Shown here: positions 9,808 to 17,987 of the stretch, in pieces | Layout of the letters: each line of letters starts with the position of its first letter | Numbering within the stretch: position 1 is the first letter of the stretch | Origin: Clostridiales bacterium | GTDB lineage: Bacteria; Bacillota; Clostridia; Christensenellales; Borkfalkiaceae | Direction: 5' to 3' | Assembly (NCBI GenBank): GCA_022508265.1 | Contig: JAFLVP010000004.1 | Span: 20,372-84,371 of the forward strand | Length of the DNA stretch: 64,000 nt | The notes under the pieces: generated by a model | The model's database searches: none | Told to the model about the DNA's origin: nothing | What the model saw: the letters and a program-made list of their open reading frames with translations, nothing else | Made by a program: the position numbers and the translations under genes

Positions 9808-9815
9808 ACGGAGCT

Positions 9816-9844
9816 ATTTTATCATAATTTCACTAATTTTTCAA
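9816..9844 (-). promoter_or_regulatory. Promoter of the YhaO-GH43-MATE-TIR run
   Basis: On the minus strand TTGAAA and TAAAAT are separated by 17 nt. The -10 box lies only 8 nt before the initiation codon at 9807, so transcription should begin at or next to the ATG. The region reads AGCTCCGT between box and ATG and contains no ribosome binding site. Confidence 0.65.
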
Positions 9845-9853
9845 GTTTTAAAG

Positions 9854-9883
9854 TTGCAAATTATACCGATTATTTTGTATAAT
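9854..9883 (+). promoter_or_regulatory. Promoter of the pyridoxamine kinase gene
   Basis: TTGCAA and TATAAT with an 18-nt spacer, about 40 bp before the ATG; the gene has its own GAGG ribosome binding site. It diverges from the YhaO promoter just to the left. Confidence 0.7.
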
Positions 9884-9923
9884 AACCTGGTAATTGATTT
9901 TAATAAAGTAAACGAGGCTGATT

Positions 9924-10730
9924 ATGAAAGAAAGAAGAATTTTAACTATGCAGGATTTGTCATGCGTGGGGCAGTGCTCTTTGACGGTGGCTCTGCCCAT
10001 ACTCTCGGCGTACGGCATTGAAACGAGTGTACTCCCCACCGCGGTACTCTCCAACCATACAATGTTCAAAAGCTGGAGCTATCTCGATTTGACGAACGAA
10101 ATTCCCAACATATTCAAACATTGGGAAAACAATAATTTAAAGTTTGACGCCTTCCTTTTGGGGTATCTCGGCAAAAAGGAGCTTATGGAAATTGCCAAGG
10201 AGTGCTTTAAAAGATTTTCCGCCGAGGGCGCTTTGGTTATCATAGACCCCGTTATGGGCGATAACGGCAAGCTCTACCCCGGCTTTGACGAAAACTACGC
10301 CGCCGAAATGGGCAAGCTGATTGCATACGCAGATATTATTCTGCCCAACGTTACCGAAGCGTGCTATCTTACGGGTACTCCGTACGAAGAAAATTACGAT
10401 TTGGCTTTCGTGGGAAAACTTGAAGAAAAGCTTGCAAAAATGACGAAGGCAAAGATAATTATTACCGGCTGCGAGCTGGGAAAGGATATAGGCGAAGTCA
10501 TCTACGGCAAAAAGCAAGGCGAGGTTTTATTGCACGAGTTCCTGCCTATGAAAATGCACGGCACGGGGGATATCTTCGCCTCGGTATTTACGGCTAACTA
10601 TCTCTCGGGCAAGGGTGCGCACAACTCCTGCAACGAGGCTGCTAAATTCGTTGCCGACTGCTTAAGAGCTACCCCCAAGGAGCATTTCTACGGAGTACTG
10701 TTTGAACAGGTGCTTAATTCACGCAAATAA
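9924..10730 (+). CDS. Pyridoxal/pyridoxamine kinase (PfkB/ribokinase superfamily)
   Basis: A 268-residue kinase that phosphorylates B6 vitamers with ATP in the pyridoxal-phosphate salvage route. The N-terminus (TMQDLSCVGQCSLT) is the substrate lid region of PdxY/PdxK-like kinases; DPVMGDNGKLY is the conserved central motif; LPNVTEACYLTG follows; MHGTGDIFAS carries the catalytic GTGD aspartate and anion hole. Length is normal for the family. It has its own promoter and a strong terminator behind it, so it is probably monocistronic. The PLP-dependent MalY homologue in this window would use its product, but no direct link is implied. Confidence 0.9.
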   Translation: MKERRILTMQDLSCVGQCSLTVALPILSAYGIETSVLPTAVLSNHTMFKSWSYLDLTNEIPNIFKHWENNNLKFDAFLLGYLGKKELMEIAKECFKRFSAEGALVIIDPVMGDNGKLYPGFDENYAAEMGKLIAYADIILPNVTEACYLTGTPYEENYDLAFVGKLEEKLAKMTKAKIIITGCELGKDIGEVIYGKKQGEVLLHEFLPMKMHGTGDIFASVFTANYLSGKGAHNSCNEAAKFVADCLRATPKEHFYGVLFEQVLNSRK

Positions 10731-10776
10731 CTTGCCGCTTTATCGGGCACTCCGCTATTCAAATCAATAACACAAC

Positions 10777-10810
10777 CCCCGCGCAGAATGGCGCGGGGAT
10801 ATTTTTATTT
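10777..10810 (+). terminator. Intrinsic terminator after pyridoxamine kinase
   Basis: CCCCGCGC, a 6-nt loop, GCGCGGGG (8-bp stem), then ATATTTTTATTTT. Confidence 0.85.
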
Positions 10811-10818
10811 TGAAATTT

Positions 10819-10869
10819 GTTGACAAAGTAAATTTAATTAAATATAATTGAAGATGTTGACAAATCAAC
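10819..10869 (+). promoter_or_regulatory. Promoter and candidate MarR operators of the marR-adh-aldh operon
   Basis: TTGACA (10820-10825) and TATAAT (10843-10848) are separated by 17 nt, a near-perfect housekeeping promoter. The -35 box is embedded in TTTGT-TG-ACAAA, and an inverted repeat GTTGA-CAAA-TCAAC (10856-10869) lies over the expected start of transcription. GTTGACAAA occurs in both. Operators in these places fit autorepression by the MarR protein encoded directly downstream. Confidence 0.7.
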
Positions 10870-10888
10870 GAGAAAATCGGGAGTAATT

Positions 10889-11344
10889 ATGAAAAAGAGA
10901 TTTGAAAATTTTACTATTACCATATTGAAACTGAACAAACTGATACAAAAAATCAAGCTGTATGAAATGAGCGGATACAATCTTAAAGCTATACACGTTA
11001 TGTGTCTGCACTGTTTGAGCGAAAGCCCCTCGGGGCTTACCGCAAGCGAGCTTTGCAAGCTTACTTTGGAGGACAAGGCGGCAATTTCGCGCGCGCTCGA
11101 TTTGTTGCGTGAAAAGGGATACGTTGAATATACAACGGGCTATAACTCGGTTATACGACTTGCCGAAGAGGGTAAAAAAATTGCCGAATTTATTGCCGAA
11201 AAGGCCGCCGCCGCGGTTGCGGCAGGCGGAAAGGATTTGTCGGAGGACGAGCGCGAAGCGTTTTACAGGGCTCTGCATTCGATAGCCGGCAATCTTGAAA
11301 AATATTATGTAGATTTAAGTGAGAAAACAAATGGAAAAAGTTAA
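10889..11344 (+). CDS. MarR family transcriptional regulator
   Basis: A 151-residue winged-helix regulator. The recognition region (LTASELCKLTLEDKAAISRALDLL) and wing (KGYVEYTTGYNSVIRLAEEG) have the MarR layout, flanked by N- and C-terminal dimerisation helices. An alanine-rich helix (EKAAAAVAAGG) precedes the final helix. It is the first gene of an operon with an alcohol and an aldehyde dehydrogenase, and its promoter carries palindromes, so it probably represses these genes and itself in response to an aldehyde, alcohol or aromatic ligand. GGAG precedes the ATG. The ligand is unknown. Confidence 0.85.
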   Translation: MKKRFENFTITILKLNKLIQKIKLYEMSGYNLKAIHVMCLHCLSESPSGLTASELCKLTLEDKAAISRALDLLREKGYVEYTTGYNSVIRLAEEGKKIAEFIAEKAAAAVAAGGKDLSEDEREAFYRALHSIAGNLEKYYVDLSEKTNGKS

Positions 11345-12557
11345 AAAGTTGAACCCGTTTAAAAGATTATATTGCAGAATTTTTCAGGGCGTGTTTAAAA
11401 TTGCACTCCCCCTGCTCCCATACAAAGACCCGAAAATTATCAACAAAATAGTTGAAGTTCCCGCCGTGCTCAAACAAAACGGCAAAACTAAGCCCCTTAT
11501 CGTGACCGATAAGACGATCAGAAGTTTAGCTCTCACTCTTCCACTCGAAGAGAAGCTGATTGAAGAAAATATAAGTTATTCCGTCTTTGACGAGGTGGTT
11601 GCAAACCCCACCACGGACAACGTGGCTGACGCACTGAAGCTGTATAAAGACAGCGGCTGTGACTGCCTTATTGCGTTCGGCGGCGGCTCGCCCATGGACT
11701 GCGCGAAAGGGGTCGGCGCGCTCGTTGCAAAGCCCAAGAAAACGCTGAATAAGCTTAAAGGCATTTTAAAAGTCGGAAAGAAAATTCCCATGCTCGTTGC
11801 AATTCCCACTACCGCGGGAACGGGCAGTGAAACTACGCTTGCCGCAGTTATCGTGGACAGCCAAACCCGCCACAAGTATGCAATTAACGACTTCCCCCTT
11901 ATCCCTTCCTACGCCGTGCTCGACGAAGAGGTCACTATGACTCTTCCGAAGCCCGTCGTTGCCACTACGGGCATGGACGCTCTTACCCACGCGGTTGAGG
12001 CGTTTATAGGCAGAAGCGGAAACAAGGGCACGAGAGCAGACGCACTTGAAGCAATCAAACTCATATTTGAAAATCTCGAGATTTCATACTTTGAGGGCAC
12101 GCGCGAGGCGAGAAAGAATATGCTTGTTGCCTCTCACAAGGCGGGCAGAGCATTTTCCAAATCTTACGTGGGCTACGTTCATGCTCTTGCGCACGCGCTG
12201 GGCGGAAAATACAACACCCCGCACGGGCTTGCAAATGCCGTAATTCTCCCCATAGTTCTGGAGAGCTACGGAAAGTCAATTTATAAAAAACTGTGGAAAA
12301 TTGCAGTTTACTGCAACCTTGCGGATAAAAATACAGCATACTCGGACGGTGCAAAGATTATTTTAGATAAAATAAGGGAAATGAACGGAAAGTTTGATAT
12401 CCCCAAAACTCTGACAGTAAAAGAAGAGGATTTAGACGCGCTTTCGGGCTATGCCGAGAAGGAAGCCAACCCCCTCTATCCCGTTCCCGTACTTTACAGC
12501 CGCGCACAGCTTAAAGAACTATACAGAAAGGTAGGTAATTTAAATGGAACAGTCTGA
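11331..12557 (+). CDS. Iron-containing alcohol dehydrogenase
   Basis: A group III (Fe2+-dependent) NAD(P)H alcohol dehydrogenase. It has a Rossmann-like domain with FGGGSPMDCAKG for dinucleotide binding and IPTTAGTGSE, and an all-helical domain with metal-ligand histidines in HALAHALGGKYNTPHG. The ORF track starts at an upstream GTG; the ATG at 11331 is more likely and gives a protein of about 408 residues. It overlaps the marR gene by 14 nt and the aldehyde dehydrogenase gene by 14 nt, so the three are translated as a coupled unit. Together the enzymes would interconvert an alcohol, its aldehyde and the acid. Confidence 0.92.
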   Translation: MEKVKKLNPFKRLYCRIFQGVFKIALPLLPYKDPKIINKIVEVPAVLKQNGKTKPLIVTDKTIRSLALTLPLEEKLIEENISYSVFDEVVANPTTDNVADALKLYKDSGCDCLIAFGGGSPMDCAKGVGALVAKPKKTLNKLKGILKVGKKIPMLVAIPTTAGTGSETTLAAVIVDSQTRHKYAINDFPLIPSYAVLDEEVTMTLPKPVVATTGMDALTHAVEAFIGRSGNKGTRADALEAIKLIFENLEISYFEGTREARKNMLVASHKAGRAFSKSYVGYVHALAHALGGKYNTPHGLANAVILPIVLESYGKSIYKKLWKIAVYCNLADKNTAYSDGAKIILDKIREMNGKFDIPKTLTVKEEDLDALSGYAEKEANPLYPVPVLYSRAQLKELYRKVGNLNGTV

Positions 12558-13923
12558 AATAAATGCAATAGTTGAAAAACAACGCGGGTTTTTCAAAAGC
12601 GGAGCAACTCTGGATTTAAAATTCCGCCTGAAACACCTTAAAAAACTTTACGTTGCTATAAAGGAAAACCTCGGCACAATTCACGAGGGCTTGAAAAAGG
12701 ATTTGGGCAAGAGCGAAAGCGAGAGCTATATGTGCGAAACGGGCTTGGTTTTAAGCGAGCTTTCGCATATGATTAAGCATATAAAGAAATATTCCAAACC
12801 CAAGAGGGTCAAAACGCCCCTTGCGCAGTACTCATCCAAGAGCTACCGCCTGCCCTGCCCCTACGGTACGGTGCTTATAATGAACCCGTGGAACTACCCT
12901 TTCCTGCTCTCCATAGACCCTCTCTTGGAGGCGGTCGCGGCGGGCAACACCGTAGTTTTGAAATTGAGCGCATACTCCCCCAACACAAACGAGGCTATAA
13001 AAAAGGTTTTGGACGGCGTGTTCGCGCCCGAATACGTAAGCGTATTTTTCGGCGGAGCGCAGATTAACACCGCGCTTATGAATATTAAGTTCGACTATGT
13101 ATTCTTTACGGGAAGCAAGCGTGTGGGGCAGCTTGTATACGAGAGCGCCGCGAAAAACTTGACCTCCGTGACTTTGGAGCTGGGCGGCAAGAGCCCCTGC
13201 ATAGTTGACGAGACGGCTAATATTCCCCTCGCGGCAAAACGCATCGTATGGGGCAAGTTTTTGAACCTCGGTCAGACCTGCGTCGCGCCCGACTATATTC
13301 TGTGTTCGGAAAAAATACACGACAGGCTGCTTGCGGAAATTAAAAAACAGATTGTAAAGCAGTTCGGCGAAAATCCCTTGGAAAATGAAACATACGGCAA
13401 GATTATCAACCGAAAGCACTACGACAGACTTTTAAATCTTATCGACGAAAACAAGATTGTTCACGGTGGAAAGTGCAACGCCGAGGGGCTGAAAATAGAG
13501 CCGACCGTGCTCGATAACATAACTTATGCAGACGCGGTTATGCAGGAGGAAATTTTCGGACCCCTGCTCCCTGTTATGACATATAAAACCGAAAACGAGG
13601 TTTTAGAGCAGGTATCTTCGCACGATGCGCCCCTTGCACTTTACGTATTCTCTACGAACAAAAAGAGGATAAAACTGTTTACCAAAACTCTCGGCTTCGG
13701 CGGTGGGTGCGTGAACGATGTGGTTATTCATCTCGCCACTTCCGATATGCCGTTCGGCGGCTTTAAAGAGAGCGGTATTGGCGCCTACCACGGCAAGGCG
13801 GGATTTGATACCTTTTCCCACTACAAGAGTATAGTTGACAAAAAGAATTGGATAGATTTGCCCATGCGCTACCGGCCCTACAAAAAGTTCTATCAAAAAC
13901 TCGTAAAATTTTTCTTACACTGA
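12544..13923 (+). CDS. Aldehyde dehydrogenase (NAD(P)+)
   Basis: A 459-residue class-3-like aldehyde dehydrogenase. The catalytic glutamate is in VTLELGGKSP and the nucleophilic cysteine in NLGQTCVAPDY; NPWNYPFLLS and the FTGS nucleotide-binding turn are also present. The C-terminus (RPYKKFYQKLVKFFLH) is basic and amphipathic, as in family members that associate with membranes and oxidise fatty aldehydes; this point is inference. It is the last gene of the operon and is followed by a palindrome-rich stretch and a bidirectional terminator. Confidence 0.92.
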   Translation: MEQSEINAIVEKQRGFFKSGATLDLKFRLKHLKKLYVAIKENLGTIHEGLKKDLGKSESESYMCETGLVLSELSHMIKHIKKYSKPKRVKTPLAQYSSKSYRLPCPYGTVLIMNPWNYPFLLSIDPLLEAVAAGNTVVLKLSAYSPNTNEAIKKVLDGVFAPEYVSVFFGGAQINTALMNIKFDYVFFTGSKRVGQLVYESAAKNLTSVTLELGGKSPCIVDETANIPLAAKRIVWGKFLNLGQTCVAPDYILCSEKIHDRLLAEIKKQIVKQFGENPLENETYGKIINRKHYDRLLNLIDENKIVHGGKCNAEGLKIEPTVLDNITYADAVMQEEIFGPLLPVMTYKTENEVLEQVSSHDAPLALYVFSTNKKRIKLFTKTLGFGGGCVNDVVIHLATSDMPFGGFKESGIGAYHGKAGFDTFSHYKSIVDKKNWIDLPMRYRPYKKFYQKLVKFFLH

Positions 13924-14148
13924 GTTCACAAAAATACTCATCTATTCTGCGATGTGTATTTTTCGTGAGTTTGAGAAACTAAGTTTCTCTGCCCGCAATC
14001 TTTAAGGGCAAACAATTACTTAATTGCGGACATTCACTTCCACTGAGGCGAAAGTATTCGCAAATTGGGTGCACCGGCGCAGAAGCGTGATTCTGCTTGT
14101 GCCGTTAATCATCTTAAACAGTTCACAAAAATACTCATCTATTCTGCG
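13924..14148. repeat. Palindrome-rich intergenic element bounded by a 28-bp direct repeat
   Basis: An identical 28-nt stretch beginning GTTCACAAAAATACTCATCT occurs at 13924-13951 and 14121-14148. The first copy is followed by an imperfect inverted copy (GATGTGTATTTTTCGTGAG), giving a stem-loop. Inside are GAGAAACTAAGTTTCTC, a CCGCAAT/ATTGCGG pair, and a GGCGCAGAA/TTCTGC-type hairpin. There is no open frame. It may be a small non-autonomous mobile element or a duplicated regulatory hairpin. Confidence 0.6.
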
Positions 14149-14154
14149 CAATTA

Positions 14155-14188
14155 AAAACGCCCCGAGCCGTACGGCTCGGGGCGTTTT
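14155..14188. terminator. Bidirectional intrinsic terminator
   Basis: A perfect palindrome (AAAACGCCCCGAGCC, GTAC at the centre) with A- and T-tracts on both sides. It can end the plus-strand marR-adh-aldh operon and the minus-strand VWA/lipoprotein operon. Confidence 0.9.
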
Positions 14189-14197
14189 AATATCGGT

Positions 14198-16492
14198 TTA
14201 GTTTGCTCTTGTCAAAACGTAGGTTATGGAGTATTTGTCTTCAAGCACAAGACGGTTTTGTTCGTCTATGCCGAGCGAAATACCGAGGTTGGTTCCCGAT
14301 ACCGAAGTGAGCACGATTGAAAGATCATCGAGGCTGATGCTGTACGTCAGGGTCTGCATCTGTGCCTGTTCTAAAATGGGCTCGCCGTCCTCCGTGGTGG
14401 GAGTTTGGGTTACGACCAGCGTTCCGTTTGCCGCCTCTCCCGTACCCGAGGGAGTAAACTCGAAGATGTAGATATTGCCGTCGTAGTCGGTAACCGTATA
14501 TTTTCCGCTTAAAATGCTGTCATAGTCGGGCATCTCGCTTACCGTAAAGGTAAAGGTGCATTTAACCGACGAATCCGCCGCGGACGTTACGGTAACGGTA
14601 TACGTTCCGCTCGTTGTTGCGCTGAACTTGAAGCACTTTAAGCCGTTTACGGTTGTTTCTTCTACGGTTGCATAATCGGAATTGCCCGAAGTTATTTGAG
14701 CGGTCTGCGCTTCGTTTGCGTATTGGTTTACAGCCCCTCTGAAGTAGACGCTTCCGCCTATTCCCGTCGCCTTTTGGTTGGCTTCGTAGAACCTGTTGGT
14801 CGTAGTATTATAGAGCTGTGCCGTCATTGACGTGGGCGCTATGCCCGTAACGTTGAATGTTACGGTCTTATAGGTATGCGAGGTTTTCAATATCAACGTC
14901 CATACGCCGCCGTTTAACAGCTGGACGACAATTAGTTTGCCTGTACGGAAAATAAAATAACCGTCCGTGTAGAGCATTGTACCGCTGTCCACATCCCCGC
15001 CGAAGTTGCCCGGATAATTGAAATACATAGGATCCTGTGTGAAGTTCGCCGTCTCAGGAAACATGTTGTCAATATGGATTGTCAACGTGTTATTGGGATT
15101 CTGACCCATAGTGTAATCGATAACGCCTTCGTCGCCGAGACTGCGTCCGTCGTGGGTCAAATCGTACGACTGTATTATAAACATATCACGCGTGTAGGGG
15201 TTTGTCTTTGTTCTTTCGCCAGACACCTGATCCACCGTCTCTCTGTCAAGTTCGTTATAGTTGCCTATGGGCGTGGTATAGCCGTTACTGTCCGTCGTAA
15301 ACGTGTGGGAATCGACAGTGCCTTCCCAATATTTCTGAACGTATTCGGCGTGCTTAATGCTGTAATCGTCGCCCAAGGTAAACGTTACTTGCGTTTCGTA
15401 ATAGTCGTTTGCATTGGAAGTAAACACAAGTCCCGAGAAAGAAAACGTATAAGTTTTGCTTGCCTCGTCTGCCGTCTCTTTAAGGTCCTTATTGGTGCAC
15501 TCCTTGGCTGCGGCGTAGAGGGTGTTAAGCACATTTTCCACGCCGTAAGGGCGCACTCTGTGATACCACAGATGATAGGGCGTACCGTTCATCATTTCCG
15601 CATTTACTTCGGGGTTCGGAACCATTTCTCCGTATGAGAACTGTACGCAGAACGTTCCCTTTTCGTCTATACTGAAGTGATATTCGTTTTGAGAATCTGC
15701 CGATTCCTTGATATAGGTATAGTTCACACCGAATTCATAAGTGTAGTCCAAAGAGACTTTCTCCGTCGGACTTGCCGCCGCCGGCTGTGCGTTTTTAATG
15801 ATATGTCTGCCGGATACGACGTTGCCGCTGAACGCCTTGCCTGCGGCAATCGCTCCCTGAACGGTGGAAATATTAACTCTCGTCGCACTGACTTTGAAGG
15901 AATCTTTTATGTTCCCTTGGGAAATCGTTACGGTAAAATTGCCGAGCTCGTCCAAAACGTCCGTCACGGCGGTGCCGCTGTCACTTACTATCGTAACGGT
16001 AAAGTTTTTAAGACTTGTGGTTTTGGAAACGACGGGGTTGCCCTGCGCGTTTTCGTAGGTACAGGTTATTTCCAGTCCCGTAAGGTCCAAACTGTCGCCC
16101 AAATCGTACTCTTTTTTGACGTTTTGGGTATTCAACTCTATCTTTTTGAGAACGTTATCGAAAGCGTTGACGTAGATTGTATATATCTCTCTCTTTCCGC
16201 CCCAGATTACCGTAATCTGATAGTCGCCGGCAACGTTCATATCGAAGCCCGCTTCATATCTGAACTCCACCTCTTGGGTGACGTCCTTTTCACTGCCGTC
16301 ACTGTACAGTGCGTACACGGTAAAGTCCTCGCCGACCTCGAACTCGTCGCCGACCTTAAATTCCGTTCTTTCGTTTTCTATTTTCAGTCCTTTGAGCTTG
16401 ACACTGTTGCAAGCGGCAATGCCGAGCGCCGTAAATACGACCGTTACAACCGCAAGCAGAACTATTAAGATACTACGAATTTTCTTGTTCAT
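14198..16492 (-). CDS. Ig-like domain (Big_3-type) surface lipoprotein
   Basis: A large exported lipoprotein. The start is moved from the ORF-track value to the ATG at 16492, which has AGGA before it and opens a classic signal peptide (hydrophobic core, lipobox GIAAC, Cys28). The first ~200 residues hold two bacterial Ig-like modules (LKIENERTEFKVGDEFEVG; IELNTQNVKKEYDLGDSL). The middle is novel beta-rich sequence, and a C-terminal module (YTVTDYDGNIYIFEFTPSG) repeats a pattern seen in the InlB-repeat lipoprotein of this window. It is the last gene of the MoxR/VWA operon and overlaps its upstream neighbour by 20 nt. It probably sits on the cell surface; its partner is unknown. Confidence 0.8.
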   Translation of the reverse strand: MNKKIRSILIVLLAVVTVVFTALGIAACNSVKLKGLKIENERTEFKVGDEFEVGEDFTVYALYSDGSEKDVTQEVEFRYEAGFDMNVAGDYQITVIWGGKREIYTIYVNAFDNVLKKIELNTQNVKKEYDLGDSLDLTGLEITCTYENAQGNPVVSKTTSLKNFTVTIVSDSGTAVTDVLDELGNFTVTISQGNIKDSFKVSATRVNISTVQGAIAAGKAFSGNVVSGRHIIKNAQPAAASPTEKVSLDYTYEFGVNYTYIKESADSQNEYHFSIDEKGTFCVQFSYGEMVPNPEVNAEMMNGTPYHLWYHRVRPYGVENVLNTLYAAAKECTNKDLKETADEASKTYTFSFSGLVFTSNANDYYETQVTFTLGDDYSIKHAEYVQKYWEGTVDSHTFTTDSNGYTTPIGNYNELDRETVDQVSGERTKTNPYTRDMFIIQSYDLTHDGRSLGDEGVIDYTMGQNPNNTLTIHIDNMFPETANFTQDPMYFNYPGNFGGDVDSGTMLYTDGYFIFRTGKLIVVQLLNGGVWTLILKTSHTYKTVTFNVTGIAPTSMTAQLYNTTTNRFYEANQKATGIGGSVYFRGAVNQYANEAQTAQITSGNSDYATVEETTVNGLKCFKFSATTSGTYTVTVTSAADSSVKCTFTFTVSEMPDYDSILSGKYTVTDYDGNIYIFEFTPSGTGEAANGTLVVTQTPTTEDGEPILEQAQMQTLTYSISLDDLSIVLTSVSGTNLGISLGIDEQNRLVLEDKYSITYVLTRAN

Positions 16493-17987
16493 TTTTATCC
16501 TCGTTTTTCTTGTAAAATCCACAGGCAAACAGCCAGAGCGAATCCTGATTTGCATGATAGCCTTTCAATTCGGGAGTGGTGCTGTTTTCCGTATCCTCGT
16601 TTACACCGTCCGTCCACAGCCCGTTTTCCTCGGCAAACAGCTGCAGATAATCTCTAAGCTCGGGGGTTACGTAACAGTAACCTTCCGAATTGCACTTATT
16701 TCCGTAGTCCGTACGGATAAATTCCTGATAGTCGTGGGTTACGTACGCCTGCTCGGCTTCAAGCCAAACGTTGTATATCAAAAGATAATTGACCAAGCCG
16801 AAAGGTGTTGCAACGGCGTTCGCGTCATATAGCGTGGGAATTAACGAACAGGACTGTATGGGATTTTTAATCGAGCAGAGCAATATGGGGCCGTAGCCCT
16901 TGCCGTAGTCGTATGTGCCGTACTTTCCTTCACCGTATAATTCCATACTGTAATGATGGTAGAAGCCCGTTTCCTCGTTATATTTAAAATTGCTCGCGTC
17001 GAAGGTCCAAGTGTAGGCTTTATCAGGTTCCTTCGCAAAAGGGTCCCAATCCGCCCACACGAAGGTTTCGCCCTCCTGAGGCTCCAAGGCTTTTACCTTT
17101 GCCTCTTTTGCGCGGATAATTCTTACGTCCTCTTCACTGCTCTTATATTTGCCTATATAGCCTATGGCGAAATCCACGTACACGGGGTACTCGGAAAGTT
17201 TGCTTGTTGCAGATATTTTAAACGTAAATGCGTTGCCCACGTAAGTTTCGCCGACCTGAACGTCGTAACGGAAGTTCTTGGTGTAACCCCCGTCCAAGGC
17301 AAAACCGCCGTCTTCGTACAGTTCAGCGGGCCATTTGTTAGCGAATGTGCCGCCGTATCTCTGCAAAACGGGGTCTACGGTGTCCTCGAACACATTTACC
17401 CACGACTCGATTTTATACCAGCCAGACGAGGTTGGCGTATACTCGTAAAAAAGCTCCTGCCCCTCGTATTCAATTTCCGCACGGTAGGTTCCGTCGTCGT
17501 GAACAACGTAACAACCGGTGTCAACAAACATTCCCGAGCCGTCGCCGCTTTCGGGTTTCTTTATATCCGTAAGCAAAATAGTGACGTTGCGTTCGTCGTC
17601 CGTTGCCTTATACGCACCGGGGTTATAGGTATATGTCGAGGGCAGACCTTCGAGATATACGTTGTAATCGCCGTAAAGTACGCCTGCGTTGGCTTTTCCG
17701 TCTGTGCCGAGAGGAGCTCTTATTATACTTTCGGAATTGCGCCACACTGCCGTTATATCGTTGTTGCCCGGCTTGAACGGTAAATTGTTATAGTACACGG
17801 TTACCGTGTAGTCATAGCTCACGACGGGAGGAATATCGGGGTCGTCGGGGTCATTTGAATCGCCTGGAGTTACCGTGCTTCCGCCCTTGTCCTTGTTGTT
17901 TACAATATAACTGCCGAGATTGCAACCCGAAAGAACCGTAACAAAGCACAGGAAACAAATAAATAAAGTTATCAATTTCTTTTTCAT
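16473..17987 (-). CDS. Secreted lipoprotein of the MoxR/VWA operon, function unknown
   Basis: A 504-residue protein with an N-terminal lipoprotein signal (lipobox VLSGC, Cys22), then a Pro/Asp-rich spacer (GDSNDPDDPDIPP) like the linkers of surface-anchored proteins. A module near residues 60-150 (YTVTVYYNNLPF, YGDYNVYLEGLP) looks like a carboxypeptidase-regulatory-like beta sandwich. The rest is aromatic-rich and I do not recognise it. Its start overlaps the stop of the double-VWA gene by 4 nt (ATGA), so it is made together with that membrane protein and may be its extracellular partner. Confidence 0.75.
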   Translation of the reverse strand: MKKKLITLFICFLCFVTVLSGCNLGSYIVNNKDKGGSTVTPGDSNDPDDPDIPPVVSYDYTVTVYYNNLPFKPGNNDITAVWRNSESIIRAPLGTDGKANAGVLYGDYNVYLEGLPSTYTYNPGAYKATDDERNVTILLTDIKKPESGDGSGMFVDTGCYVVHDDGTYRAEIEYEGQELFYEYTPTSSGWYKIESWVNVFEDTVDPVLQRYGGTFANKWPAELYEDGGFALDGGYTKNFRYDVQVGETYVGNAFTFKISATSKLSEYPVYVDFAIGYIGKYKSSEEDVRIIRAKEAKVKALEPQEGETFVWADWDPFAKEPDKAYTWTFDASNFKYNEETGFYHHYSMELYGEGKYGTYDYGKGYGPILLCSIKNPIQSCSLIPTLYDANAVATPFGLVNYLLIYNVWLEAEQAYVTHDYQEFIRTDYGNKCNSEGYCYVTPELRDYLQLFAEENGLWTDGVNEDTENSTTPELKGYHANQDSLWLFACGFYKKNEDKNEQENS

